Origin: Corticimicrobacter sp040137905
GTDB lineage: Bacteria; Pseudomonadota; Gammaproteobacteria; Burkholderiales; Burkholderiaceae_B
DNA: 64,000 bases
Assembly (NCBI RefSeq): GCF_040137905.1
Contig: NZ_JBEFDG010000021.1
Location: 44,990 to 108,989 of the forward strand
Direction: 5' to 3'
Shown here: in pieces, positions 25,727-34,031 of the stretch
Position numbering within the stretch: the stretch's first letter is position 1
Layout of the letters: each line of letters opens with the position of its first letter
Made by a program: the position numbers and the translations under genes
The notes under the pieces: model-generated
What the model saw: the letters and a program-made list of their open reading frames with translations, nothing else
Database searches by the model: none
Told to the model about the DNA's origin: nothing

Positions 25727-26930
25727 ATGCAGTCCGCATTTTTTGATTGCTATCGCGTGTCTTGCGGTTTCGGGTGGCGGCTTCATGGCGATCCAGCAGG
25801 CCGGAGACAATGGCAAGCGCCAAGGCTGCCATGGACAATAGCCCTCCTGCCCAGTTCGGGGATGTGAATCCCAGACCAAAGGCAATGACCAGTCCGCCCA
25901 GCCAGGCCCCCAGCGCATTACCGAGGTTGAACAGCCCAATGTTGACGGCCGCCGCCATGGTTGGCGCGCCTGCTGCCCGGGCTTTGTCCATGACCAGTTT
26001 CTGGATGGGCGATACCGTTGCAAATCCGAATGCCGCCATCAGGAAAATGCAAATGACCGAGGCCATCTGGCTTGTGGCCATGAAATGGAAGGCGAACAGC
26101 ACCATGGCCTGCGCCAGCAATGTGAAATAGAGCATGGGCATCAGCGCGCGATCGGCATAGCGGCCACCCAGCCAGTTCCCGACGAACAGGCCGAAGCCGA
26201 ATACCATCAACAGCCATGTCACCGCTGTCTCAGAAAAGCCGGCAATTTCCGTCATCATCGGTGCGATGTAAGTGATGGATGTAAAGAACGCCGCAGGTCC
26301 CAGAATGGTAATGCCCATTGCCAGCAGTACCCTGGCATTTCCGAAAGCGGCCAATTCATGCCCGATCGGCTGTGTTTTGGGCTTTGGCGAAGGAGGAAGG
26401 AGCGTGAGGATACCGGCAAGGGTCGCGAGGCCGATCACGGTAATGGCATAGAAGGTCGCCTGCCAGGAAATCTGTTGACTGAGCCAGGTGCCTGCCGGTA
26501 CGCCCACCAGTGTGGCGACTGTCAGACCTGAAAACATGAAGGCAATGGCGCGGACGCGTTTCTCCGTTGGCACCATCGTGGCTGCAAGGATCGAGCCGAT
26601 GCCAAAGAATGCGCCATGCGTCAGTGAAGTAATGATGCGTCCGGCAATGGCGATCTCGAAGGTGGGGGCAAGCGCCGTGACCAGATTGCCGATGACAAAC
26701 AGCAGCGTCAGGAATGCCAGCATGTTTTTCCGTGAGGTGCGCCGGCCCAGGATGATCAGGATGGGTGCACCCACAAAGACCCCCAATGCATAGCTGGTTG
26801 CCAGGTTGGCGGCGACGGGGATGGTGATGTTGAAGTCGGCGGCGATTGCAGGCAGTAATCCGGCGATGACGAACTCGGTGGTGCCGATGCCGAAAGCCCC
26901 GATGACAAGGGCCCACAGTGCGAGAGGCAT
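25725..26930 (-). CDS. MFS transporter, AraJ/Cmx-like
   Basis: 401 residues, twelve helices. The N-terminus (LWALVIGAFGIGTTEFVIAGLLPAIAADF) is the signature of sugar-efflux/AraJ and chloramphenicol-efflux (Cmx/CmlR) type exporters. It is divergent from an Lrp/AsnC-type regulator across a 71-bp gap holding nested inverted repeats, so it is probably controlled by that protein. The region is less GC-rich than its surroundings, which may indicate later acquisition. Confidence 0.9.
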   Translation of the reverse strand: MPLALWALVIGAFGIGTTEFVIAGLLPAIAADFNITIPVAANLATSYALGVFVGAPILIILGRRTSRKNMLAFLTLLFVIGNLVTALAPTFEIAIAGRIITSLTHGAFFGIGSILAATMVPTEKRVRAIAFMFSGLTVATLVGVPAGTWLSQQISWQATFYAITVIGLATLAGILTLLPPSPKPKTQPIGHELAAFGNARVLLAMGITILGPAAFFTSITYIAPMMTEIAGFSETAVTWLLMVFGFGLFVGNWLGGRYADRALMPMLYFTLLAQAMVLFAFHFMATSQMASVICIFLMAAFGFATVSPIQKLVMDKARAAGAPTMAAAVNIGLFNLGNALGAWLGGLVIAFGLGFTSPNWAGGLLSMAALALAIVSGLLDRHEAATRNRKTRDSNQKMRTA

Positions 26931-26952
26931 AATGATTCCTGTAGCTAATTTT

Positions 26953-27002
26953 TTTGATGTTTGGCATCATATTCCTAAAAATATTAGGAAATAAACATCA
27001 AA
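26953..27002. promoter_or_regulatory. Nested inverted repeats between MFS and Lrp-type genes
   Basis: Outer arms TTTGATGTTT (26953-26962) and AAACATCAAA (26993-27002) are 10-bp perfect. Inner arms TTCCTAA (26972-26978) and TTAGGAA (26984-26990) are 7-bp perfect with a 5-base spacer. The outer right arm ends on the A of the regulator's start codon. Lrp-type octamers bind such A/T-rich palindromic arrays, so autoregulation plus control of the MFS gene is likely. Confidence 0.6.
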
Positions 27003-27505
27003 TGCCTAACAAAATTGAAGAAACGAATGCCGTTAAGCAAGCCAGGCACCAGCCCGCCAAACTGGATGAAGTTGACCGAAAGATATTAGGGTTGCTGTCC
27101 GAGGACAGTTCCAGAAGCTATGCCGAACTGAGCGAGGTTCTGCACCTGTCGGCTCCGGCAGTCCATGACCGGGTCAAGCGCCTCAAGCGGGATGGTGTCA
27201 TCAAGGCAACCGTGGCCAGAATCGATGGCTGCAAGGTGGGCAGGACGTTGCTGACGTTCGTGTTGGTCAATACGAAAAATGTCGTCAGCACCAGGCGATT
27301 GCTGACCTTGGGTCATTTGCCTGAGATCGAGGAGATGCATACGGTCGCGGGCGATAGTTGCGTATTGCTCAAGGTGCGGGTTCGCGAGACCGAAGGGCTG
27401 GAAGCACTCCTTGAAAAAATACAGGATATCGAGGGTGTGGATGGCACACGCAGTTATATCGTCCTGTCCACATTTGTGGAGCGGGGGCCGGACCCGTCTC
27501 CCTAG
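27002..27505 (+). CDS. Lrp/AsnC-family transcriptional regulator
   Basis: 167 residues from the ATG at 27002. Helix-turn-helix LDEVDRKILGLLSEDSSRSYAELSEVLHLSAPAVHDRVKRLKRDGVI (residues about 20-65), then the RAM effector domain with the GDSCVLLKVRVRETEGLEALL motif. A 15-residue polar N-terminal extension precedes the first helix. Members sense amino acids and control transport or catabolism. Divergent from the AraJ/Cmx-like MFS gene. Confidence 0.93.
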   Translation: MPNKIEETNAVKQARHQPAKLDEVDRKILGLLSEDSSRSYAELSEVLHLSAPAVHDRVKRLKRDGVIKATVARIDGCKVGRTLLTFVLVNTKNVVSTRRLLTLGHLPEIEEMHTVAGDSCVLLKVRVRETEGLEALLEKIQDIEGVDGTRSYIVLSTFVERGPDPSP

Positions 27506-27637
27506 TTTCTCCGGAAGGCTTTTCATGCTGTATTCCGGGTGCAAGCCGTTGCTGTGATGGCGAGTCTGGTGGCGTGCAAATTGATGGCTGCCGACCGGAT
27601 CGCCTTGTCCCTGTTTGTTGACCATGCTCAAAAAGTG

Positions 27638-27668
27638 CCGCCTTATCGCCGGATTGGGAATAAGGTGG
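27638..27668. repeat. Inverted repeat in the 237-bp gap before the chemoreceptor
   Basis: CCGCCTTAT and ATAAGGTGG are 9-bp arms (one G-T pair) 13 bases apart. It lies upstream of an AT-rich leader (27678-27720). The rest of the 27506-27741 gap shows no gene. It could be a terminator remnant of the Lrp-type gene or an operator. Confidence 0.3.
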
Positions 27669-27741
27669 GCGTGTAGAATAAAGTTGCGTTTTTTAATCTT
27701 TTATTTATCTTTTGCATTGAGCAAAGGCAGGGTGTCGATCT

Positions 27742-29859
27742 ATGAGCCGGCTATCGTTCAGTCTGGAAAATCTTCCTGTAACACGTAAACTCGGTCTGGG
27801 ATTCGGGTTTGTTCTGCTGTTGGTGGCGATGCTGGCGATCGTGGGCATCAAGTCGCTTGATGCCAGCCGGCAGCACATCGAAAAGATCAATGCCGCTGCC
27901 GAGATCGGGGATGCACTCGACAAGGCCAATTTTGCGCGGCTGGAGTTTGCGCGCTCGCGTGACGTGAAGCTGTTGGCGGAGGTCGAGACGCAGAATCAGC
28001 GCATTCTGGCGTTGCTGCAGAACAGCCGCAATCTGAACTGGGATGTCGAGGATGAACAGGTCATCCTGATGATGCCGCATGTGGTCGAGCAGTACAGCGC
28101 CCTGCGAGCCGGTCTGGAAAAGGCCCATGAAGACTGGTGGGCTGCGCGACGCCGGATGATCGAGCCAGGCAACAAGCTGGTACCGGCCCTGCGCGAGCTG
28201 ACGGATCAATTGCTGCACGAGGCGCGGCAGGATCCCTATGGCGAAAATCTTTACGAGCAGGCCGATGTGGCGATCGCCGTCGGCAGCATTGCCGAGCAGT
28301 TCGCCATGCTGCGCTATCAGGTGCGTGGACTGGTCATGAACGAGGATGCCAAGAGCGAGGAGTCTTCGCTCAAGGCGCTCGACGATGTACGCAAGTCGAT
28401 GGATGCGTTGCTGCCGCGCCTGCAGGGTGATGCACATACCCGACTGCAGAACATCATTGCGCTGCTGGGTGAATATCGTGCCGGCGTGGTGGGTTTCCTG
28501 CCCGTTGTGGTACAGCGTGATGACCTGGCCAGTCAGATGAGTGACATCGTGACCAGCTTCAATACCATCAGCCAGAATGTCTTCCAGAACGAGCTGGCGC
28601 GTTCGCGTGAAGCGGCCGAGCGCAATGGTCTGCTGATGATTATCCTGTCGGTGGCTGCCGTCGTGCTGGGGGTGCTGGCGGCATGGTTGATCGGTCGTCA
28701 GATCGTGCGTCCGCTGCGTCGCACCGTGACGCTGGCCGAGCAGATTGCCCATGGTGACCTGACACATACGATCAGCAGCACGCGTCGTGATGAGCTGGGC
28801 CAGTTGCAGCAGGCCATGCACCGCATGCAGCAGTTCCTGGCGCGTACGGTCAGCACGGTGCGCAGTGGCGTCAAGGAAATCAATACCGGTGCCCAGGAGA
28901 TCGCTTCCGGCAATGCCGACCTGTCGTCCCGTTCCGAGCAGCAGGCCGCTTCGCTGGAGGAAACGGCGGCCAGCATGGAACAACTGGCTTCCACGGTCAA
29001 GAACAACGCCGACAATGCCAACCAGGCGACATCGCTGGCCAACGAGGCGTCCAGCGTGGCTGTGCGTGGCGGTGAGGTAGTGGGGCGCGTGGTGTCCACC
29101 ATGCATGGCATTTCCGATAGTTCACGCCGGATTGCCGACATCATCGGCGTGATCGAAAGCATTGCCTTCCAGACCAACATTCTGGCCCTTAACGCTGCGG
29201 TCGAGGCAGCCCGTGCCGGCGAACAGGGCAAGGGGTTTGCCGTGGTGGCTTCCGAAGTGCGTTCACTGGCGCAGCGCAGCGCAGGTGCCGCCAAGGAAAT
29301 CAAGACGTTGATCGATGATTCCGTCAACAAGGTCACGGCAGGTTCGTCCCAGGTGCAGCAGGCCGCCGTCACGATGGAAGACATCGTCAAGTCGGTTCGC
29401 CGGGTCAGCGATCTGATCGAGGAAATCTCGGCCGCCTCGCGCGAGCAGGCAACCGGGATCGACCAGGTCAACCAGGCGGTGGGCCAGATGGATCATGTCA
29501 CCCAGCAGAATGCCTCCCTGGTGGAGCAGGCTGCGGCAGCGTCCGCATCCCTGGAAGAACAGGCCACACGACTGGCTCAGGCCGTGGCGGTATTCAAGAC
29601 AGATGAGGGTGATGACGATCTTGCACGGGCGGTCACGCAATCCGCTCCGGTACGTCGTGCAGCGGTAGCCGCGCCGGCACCGGTCGCCCGCAAGGCACAG
29701 CGTGTCGCACCCGCGCCTGCAACCCGCCGCGAACCGACGGTCAAGGCTGCGCTGGCTGCACCCGCTGCGGCCCCGGCCAAGTTCACGGCGCCGGCCCGCA
29801 AGGCTGCAGTACCGGTGGCGCAGTCTCGCAAGGATGACGGCGACTGGGATACGTTCTGA
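27742..29859 (+). CDS. Methyl-accepting chemotaxis protein, Tar-like
   Basis: 705 residues. Membrane helix at about 20-40, a large periplasmic four-helix-bundle sensor (about 45-290), second membrane helix near 300-320, a HAMP domain (about 322-375), and a signalling domain with the conserved tip (IAFQTNILALNAAVEAARAGEQGKGFAVVASEVRSLAQRS). An Ala/Pro-rich linker of about 70 residues leads to the C-terminal DWDTF, a CheR/CheB-docking pentapeptide of the NWETF type. Ligand unknown. No che gene lies in the window. Confidence 0.93.
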   Translation: MSRLSFSLENLPVTRKLGLGFGFVLLLVAMLAIVGIKSLDASRQHIEKINAAAEIGDALDKANFARLEFARSRDVKLLAEVETQNQRILALLQNSRNLNWDVEDEQVILMMPHVVEQYSALRAGLEKAHEDWWAARRRMIEPGNKLVPALRELTDQLLHEARQDPYGENLYEQADVAIAVGSIAEQFAMLRYQVRGLVMNEDAKSEESSLKALDDVRKSMDALLPRLQGDAHTRLQNIIALLGEYRAGVVGFLPVVVQRDDLASQMSDIVTSFNTISQNVFQNELARSREAAERNGLLMIILSVAAVVLGVLAAWLIGRQIVRPLRRTVTLAEQIAHGDLTHTISSTRRDELGQLQQAMHRMQQFLARTVSTVRSGVKEINTGAQEIASGNADLSSRSEQQAASLEETAASMEQLASTVKNNADNANQATSLANEASSVAVRGGEVVGRVVSTMHGISDSSRRIADIIGVIESIAFQTNILALNAAVEAARAGEQGKGFAVVASEVRSLAQRSAGAAKEIKTLIDDSVNKVTAGSSQVQQAAVTMEDIVKSVRRVSDLIEEISAASREQATGIDQVNQAVGQMDHVTQQNASLVEQAAAASASLEEQATRLAQAVAVFKTDEGDDDLARAVTQSAPVRRAAVAAPAPVARKAQRVAPAPATRREPTVKAALAAPAAAPAKFTAPARKAAVPVAQSRKDDGDWDTF

Positions 29860-29872
29860 CAGGGAAAATTGT

Positions 29873-29913
29873 ATGATCCCCATTCATAACAGATACAAGT
29901 GTATGGGGATCAT
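29873..29913. promoter_or_regulatory. 11-bp inverted repeat overlapping the MFS ribosome site
   Basis: ATGATCCCCAT (29873-29883) and ATGGGGATCAT (29903-29913) are perfect arms with a 19-base loop. GGGGA in the right arm is also the best ribosome site for the ATG at 29916, so an RNA hairpin would pair it away. TTGTAT/ATACAA (29869-29874, 29893-29898) form an overlapping second symmetry. It could be a repressor operator, an RNA switch, or both. Confidence 0.5.
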
Positions 29914-29915
29914 CC

Positions 29916-31151
29916 ATGTCCACGCAGCAGGTCCGCTCGCCGGCCACTGAAACGTCCGAGTCCTTTTCCGTCAAGGTGGTGCTGGCCGGTACGCTGGTGG
30001 TGCTGCTGGCGATGGGCACCCGTGCCACTTTCGGGCTGTTCATGCAGCCCATGGGCATGGATCGTGGCTGGGACCGCGATGTGTTTTCCATGGCCTTCGC
30101 CATCCAGAACCTGGTCTGGGGCGTATTCAGCATTCTCATGGGCATGATGGCCGACCGCTTCGGCTCGGGCCGCACGATCGTGCTGGGCCTGTTGCTGTAT
30201 GCGGCAGGCCTGATTGGCATGCTTTTTGCAGACAGTGAACTGAGTCTCTACCTGACGGCGGGTGTGCTGGTGGGCATGGGGCAGGCCGGTGTGACCTTTC
30301 CCGTGATCCTGCCGGTGATTGCCCGTGCCGTGCCTGCCGCAGCGCGCAGTACCGCGATGGGTATTGCCAGTGCGGGGGGCTCGCTGGGCCAGTTCCTGGT
30401 GGTCCCCGCAGGCCAGTTTGCCATTGATGGCATGGGTTGGTCGGGGGCCCTCTGGGCACTGTCGCTGTTCACGGCGGCCGGCCTGCCGCTGGTCTGGTTA
30501 CTGCGCGGTCGTCCGGCCCAGGCCCGTGATACGCAGCAGTCCCTGGGCGACAGTGTGCGCCAGGCCGTCCGCGACAGGTCTTTCCAGCTGCTGTTCTGGA
30601 GTTATGCGGTCTGCGGCTTCCATACGGCTTTCATTACGCTGCACCTGCCTGCCTATGTGATGGATGGCGGGCTGACACCGACCCATGGGGCCATTGCCCT
30701 GGCCGTGATCGGGCTCTTCAATGTGATCGGCTCTTTCATGGCCGGCAAGCTGGGGGGGCGGCACAGCAAGAAACAGTTGCTGGCCTGGATCTATGGCCTG
30801 CGCGCGCTGGGCATGCTCTGGCTGCTCGAAATGCCGCTCTCGCCCTGGGTCCTCTACGTATTCGCAGCATGGATGGGGCTGTTCTGGCTGGGCACTGTGC
30901 CCCTCACGCAAGGTCTGATCGGCCAGATCTATGGTTTGCGCTATGCCGCTACGCTGTCCGGCGTGGCCTTTCTCGGACACCAGATCGGCAGCTACGTCGG
31001 CGTGGTGATGGGCGGCCGCGTCTATGCCGAGACGGGCAGCTATGACCTGGTGTGGTGGGTTGGCCTGGCTCTGGCACTGGTTGCGGCGGCGCTGTGCCTG
31101 CCGATACGCGAGCAGCCCCTGGCACCGCCGGTGCCGGCGAGGGCGGCATGA
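29916..31151 (+). CDS. MFS transporter
   Basis: 411 residues, twelve helices. MADRFGSGRTIVLG is the loop 2-3 motif and GLNL-type helix pairs follow. Its overall style (TFGLFMQPMGMDRGWDRDVFS) is close to the oxalate/formate-type antiporters and YcxA-like MFS proteins. The start overlaps a strong inverted repeat. Its stop overlaps the start of a 44-residue membrane peptide (ATGA at 31148). Substrate unknown. Confidence 0.88.
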   Translation: MSTQQVRSPATETSESFSVKVVLAGTLVVLLAMGTRATFGLFMQPMGMDRGWDRDVFSMAFAIQNLVWGVFSILMGMMADRFGSGRTIVLGLLLYAAGLIGMLFADSELSLYLTAGVLVGMGQAGVTFPVILPVIARAVPAAARSTAMGIASAGGSLGQFLVVPAGQFAIDGMGWSGALWALSLFTAAGLPLVWLLRGRPAQARDTQQSLGDSVRQAVRDRSFQLLFWSYAVCGFHTAFITLHLPAYVMDGGLTPTHGAIALAVIGLFNVIGSFMAGKLGGRHSKKQLLAWIYGLRALGMLWLLEMPLSPWVLYVFAAWMGLFWLGTVPLTQGLIGQIYGLRYAATLSGVAFLGHQIGSYVGVVMGGRVYAETGSYDLVWWVGLALALVAAALCLPIREQPLAPPVPARAA

Positions 31152-31282
31152 AGCCCGGTCGCCTGTGGACCTGGGCGGGCTATGCGCTGGTGCTCCTGCT
31201 GCTGGCCGTGGGCTTTCGTGCCTATCTGTCGCCTTCGATGCTGCTCAACTGGGAAACCTTCATGACGATGTGCGGGTTCTGA
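31148..31282 (+). CDS. Small membrane peptide, 44 residues
   Basis: A short basic N-terminus, one long helix (LWTWAGYALVLLLLAVGFRAYL) and a tail with WETFMTMCGF. It overlaps the MFS stop by the ATGA coupling, so it is probably translated with it. It may be an accessory subunit or have its own role. Length below the usual annotation cutoff, but the overlap makes it credible. Confidence 0.65.
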   Translation: MKPGRLWTWAGYALVLLLLAVGFRAYLSPSMLLNWETFMTMCGF

Positions 31283-31304
31283 CCTGCCATTGCGGAGCTT
31301 GAGC

Positions 31305-34031
31305 ATGGAATTGCAGGAACTCGACTGGGCCGGCTGGATGGCCCTGCCGGCAGCCGACACCCTGGCACTGACGGTCAACAACCGGCTCGCCCGGCGGCTG
31401 ATTGCCGATATGGCGGCGACCCTGGGGCCACAGCAGCGCGTCGCCGAATTGCCGCGCATCGTGCCGCTGTCGGCCTGGCTGGTCGACATGGCAGACCAGC
31501 TTGGCTTTGGGGGCCAGGTGCCGCTGTCGGCCTGGCGACTGGACAGCTTTGCCACGCAACGCCTGTGGGAACGGGTCATTGCGCAGGCCGAGCACGACAG
31601 ACCCCTGCTTGACTTCGGGCAGACTGCGCGGCTGGCGGCCGATGCCGATGCCCTGATGGATGAGTGGGATCTGGCCGTGGCACCTGCCGAGGCCACGCAC
31701 GAATACACCCGCTTTGCCTGCTGGCGCGAGGCCTATGTCCGGCAACTGGCAGCACTGGATGCCGAGGATGCCGGGCGCAGCGCAGCCCGGGTGATCGATG
31801 CCCTGTCCCTTGACGAGGCCGTGCCGGTGCCTGCGCATGTCGTGCTGGCCGGTTTCAATGAATACTCGCCGCGCCAGCAGGCCATGCTGGCGGCACTGGC
31901 TGCGCGTGGTGCGCAGCTATGGCAACTGCATGCCGACAGTGCCGAGCGTCTCGAAACGGCGCGGTTGCGCCGTTTTGCGGCTGCAGATCCCCAGGCCGAA
32001 TGGCGCATGGCGGTCGCCTGGGCCGCAGAGCGCCTGCGAGCCGATCCGCAAGGCCGTTATGCCATTGTGGCCGCACACCTCGAAAGCGATGCGCCGCTGG
32101 CCCGGCGCTTGCTCGAACAGGCGCTGGCGGCCCGGCCCGGGCAGTCGGCCTTGCCTTATAACGTCGCCGTAGGCCGTCCTTTGGACGAATGGTCCGTGGC
32201 ACGGGCTGCGCTGGCCTGGCTGGAAACCCTGGCTACCTTTGCGGAAAATGCCACCTGTCCCGTACCCGTGCTGGGGCAGGCCTTGTTGCTGGGGCAGGTG
32301 ACAGGTGATCGCAGTGCCCAGGCAGGCATGGTCGAGATCGACGTGCGCCAGCGACGCAGCGGCGAAGTCACTGTCACGCAGGCACTATGGCTGGAGCGAT
32401 TGCAGGGAGCCAACCCTGCGCTGGCACAGGCCTGGCAGCAGGCACTGGCCATCTGGGTCGATCCGGATGCCGGGACGGCGGCGCAGGACTGGGCGGCGCG
32501 TTGGCGGGCCGCTCTGGGCCTGCTGGGTTTTCCGGGCGATGCCAGTCTCGACAGTGTCGGTTTTCAGGCCTGCGAGGCGCTGTCTGCCGCGCTGGATCGC
32601 TTTGCGGCGCTGTCGGTCCTGGAGCCTGAACTGGAAGGGACGGTGGCGCTGAGACTGTGGCAGCGGATGTTGACCAACACGGCTTTCCAGCCCCAGCGGG
32701 CACCCGACGCAAGACTGGATGTGCTGGGCCTGCTGGAAGCCGAAGGTGGCCGCTGGGACGGCGTCTGGGTACTTGGGCTGGTCGATGAGGTGCTGCCCGA
32801 TATGCCCAGTCCAAACCCGTTGCTGCCGGCCCAGGTCCTGCGGCAGGCGGGCGCACCCCGCGCTACGGTGGATCGCGAGCGGATATGGGCCGAACAGATG
32901 TATGCGGCGTTGTGTCGTACGGCACCCGATATCATGTTCAGCCATGCCCGCCGGGATGGCGAGCGCGAGATGCGTCCCGCACCCCTGATCGCGGCCTTGC
33001 CCCTGGCGGGCTGCGACTGGCCGGTGCCTGCCGTGCCGGTAGCATTGCTGCAGGAGACGCTGGTTGATGAGCAGGGGCCGGCGCTGGCATTGTGGCAACC
33101 CGAGGCGGGCGAGGCCGGTGTCATGCGTGGCGGGCTGGATGTGCTGGAGTTGCAGTCGCGCAATCCGCAGTGGGCTTTCCTGCGGCACCGGTTGGGCGGG
33201 CGCAGCCTGGCATCGTATGCGCAGCCGGGCGGTGCTCTGTCTCGCGGACAGTTTTTGCATGGTGTCATGGAGGCACTCTGGAAGGTGCTGGGCAGCCAGG
33301 ATCGCCTGCACCAGGCGATGGCGGAACATCGGCTGGAGGCACTGGTGGTCGAGGCGGCAGAACAGGCGGCCCGGCAATATCTGGATGACGCCTTGCCTGC
33401 CGAGCGTGAACTGGAAAAGGCCCGTGCCTGCGGCATCGCCTTGCGCTGGCTGGACCTGGATGCGCAGCGCGAACCTTTCAGGATCGATGGCGTCGAGCAG
33501 GCCCACGTCTGGCGTCGTGGTCCATTGTCCCTGCGGGTACGACTGGACCGCATTGATCAGGTCGATGAAGGACGACTGGTGGTGGACTACAAGACCGGCT
33601 CGTCGGTGGCCGAGCCCGGGCGCGACTGGACGCGCCTGCGCCCGGTGGAATTGCAATTGCCTTTCTATGCCTCGGTGGTCGGCGGGGTGTCCGGCCTGAT
33701 GCTGGCGCAACTGCATGCCCGCAAGGTGGCGGCCAAGGGGATTGCCGAGCATGACATGGGCGTGGCGGGACTGGCGCACCTGCCCGACTGGCAGTGGCCT
33801 GACGCTGTGCCCGGCATGTTCATGGATGACAGCCCGGCAGGGCCGGCACCACAGGATTGGCCGGCGCTGTTGTTGCGCTGGCGGACCGCCATCGAACGAC
33901 TGGCCGATGAGTATGCGGCCGGCTGGGCCGTCAACCGTGCCTGGCATGGCGCTGACCTGCGCTATTGCGATGCGGCTGCCTTCCTGCGGCTGGATCTGGA
34001 GGACTGGCAGGCCGAAGAGGATGAAGCATGA
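31305..34031 (+). CDS. AddB-like nuclease (PD-(D/E)XK), probable DNA repair protein
   Basis: 908 residues matching the betaproteobacterial 'probable DNA repair protein' family, the AddB partner of an AddA helicase in double-strand break end processing. The N-terminal helicase-like half lacks a Walker A (VNNRLARRLIAD replaces it). The C-terminal RecB-type nuclease is intact: RGQFLHGVMEALW (His), LDRIDQVDEGRLVVDYKTG (Asp and DYK). The four Fe-S cysteines expected around it are mostly lost: the first position reads SRNPQWAF, and the last cluster reads LRYCDAAAFLRL. The stop overlaps the AddA-like start. Confidence 0.88.
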   Translation: MELQELDWAGWMALPAADTLALTVNNRLARRLIADMAATLGPQQRVAELPRIVPLSAWLVDMADQLGFGGQVPLSAWRLDSFATQRLWERVIAQAEHDRPLLDFGQTARLAADADALMDEWDLAVAPAEATHEYTRFACWREAYVRQLAALDAEDAGRSAARVIDALSLDEAVPVPAHVVLAGFNEYSPRQQAMLAALAARGAQLWQLHADSAERLETARLRRFAAADPQAEWRMAVAWAAERLRADPQGRYAIVAAHLESDAPLARRLLEQALAARPGQSALPYNVAVGRPLDEWSVARAALAWLETLATFAENATCPVPVLGQALLLGQVTGDRSAQAGMVEIDVRQRRSGEVTVTQALWLERLQGANPALAQAWQQALAIWVDPDAGTAAQDWAARWRAALGLLGFPGDASLDSVGFQACEALSAALDRFAALSVLEPELEGTVALRLWQRMLTNTAFQPQRAPDARLDVLGLLEAEGGRWDGVWVLGLVDEVLPDMPSPNPLLPAQVLRQAGAPRATVDRERIWAEQMYAALCRTAPDIMFSHARRDGEREMRPAPLIAALPLAGCDWPVPAVPVALLQETLVDEQGPALALWQPEAGEAGVMRGGLDVLELQSRNPQWAFLRHRLGGRSLASYAQPGGALSRGQFLHGVMEALWKVLGSQDRLHQAMAEHRLEALVVEAAEQAARQYLDDALPAERELEKARACGIALRWLDLDAQREPFRIDGVEQAHVWRRGPLSLRVRLDRIDQVDEGRLVVDYKTGSSVAEPGRDWTRLRPVELQLPFYASVVGGVSGLMLAQLHARKVAAKGIAEHDMGVAGLAHLPDWQWPDAVPGMFMDDSPAGPAPQDWPALLLRWRTAIERLADEYAAGWAVNRAWHGADLRYCDAAAFLRLDLEDWQAEEDEA

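Noticed and set aside
27678..27720. TAAAGTT as a flagellar sigma-28 promoter for the chemoreceptor
   Set aside because: No GCCGATAA-like -10 element at the right distance.
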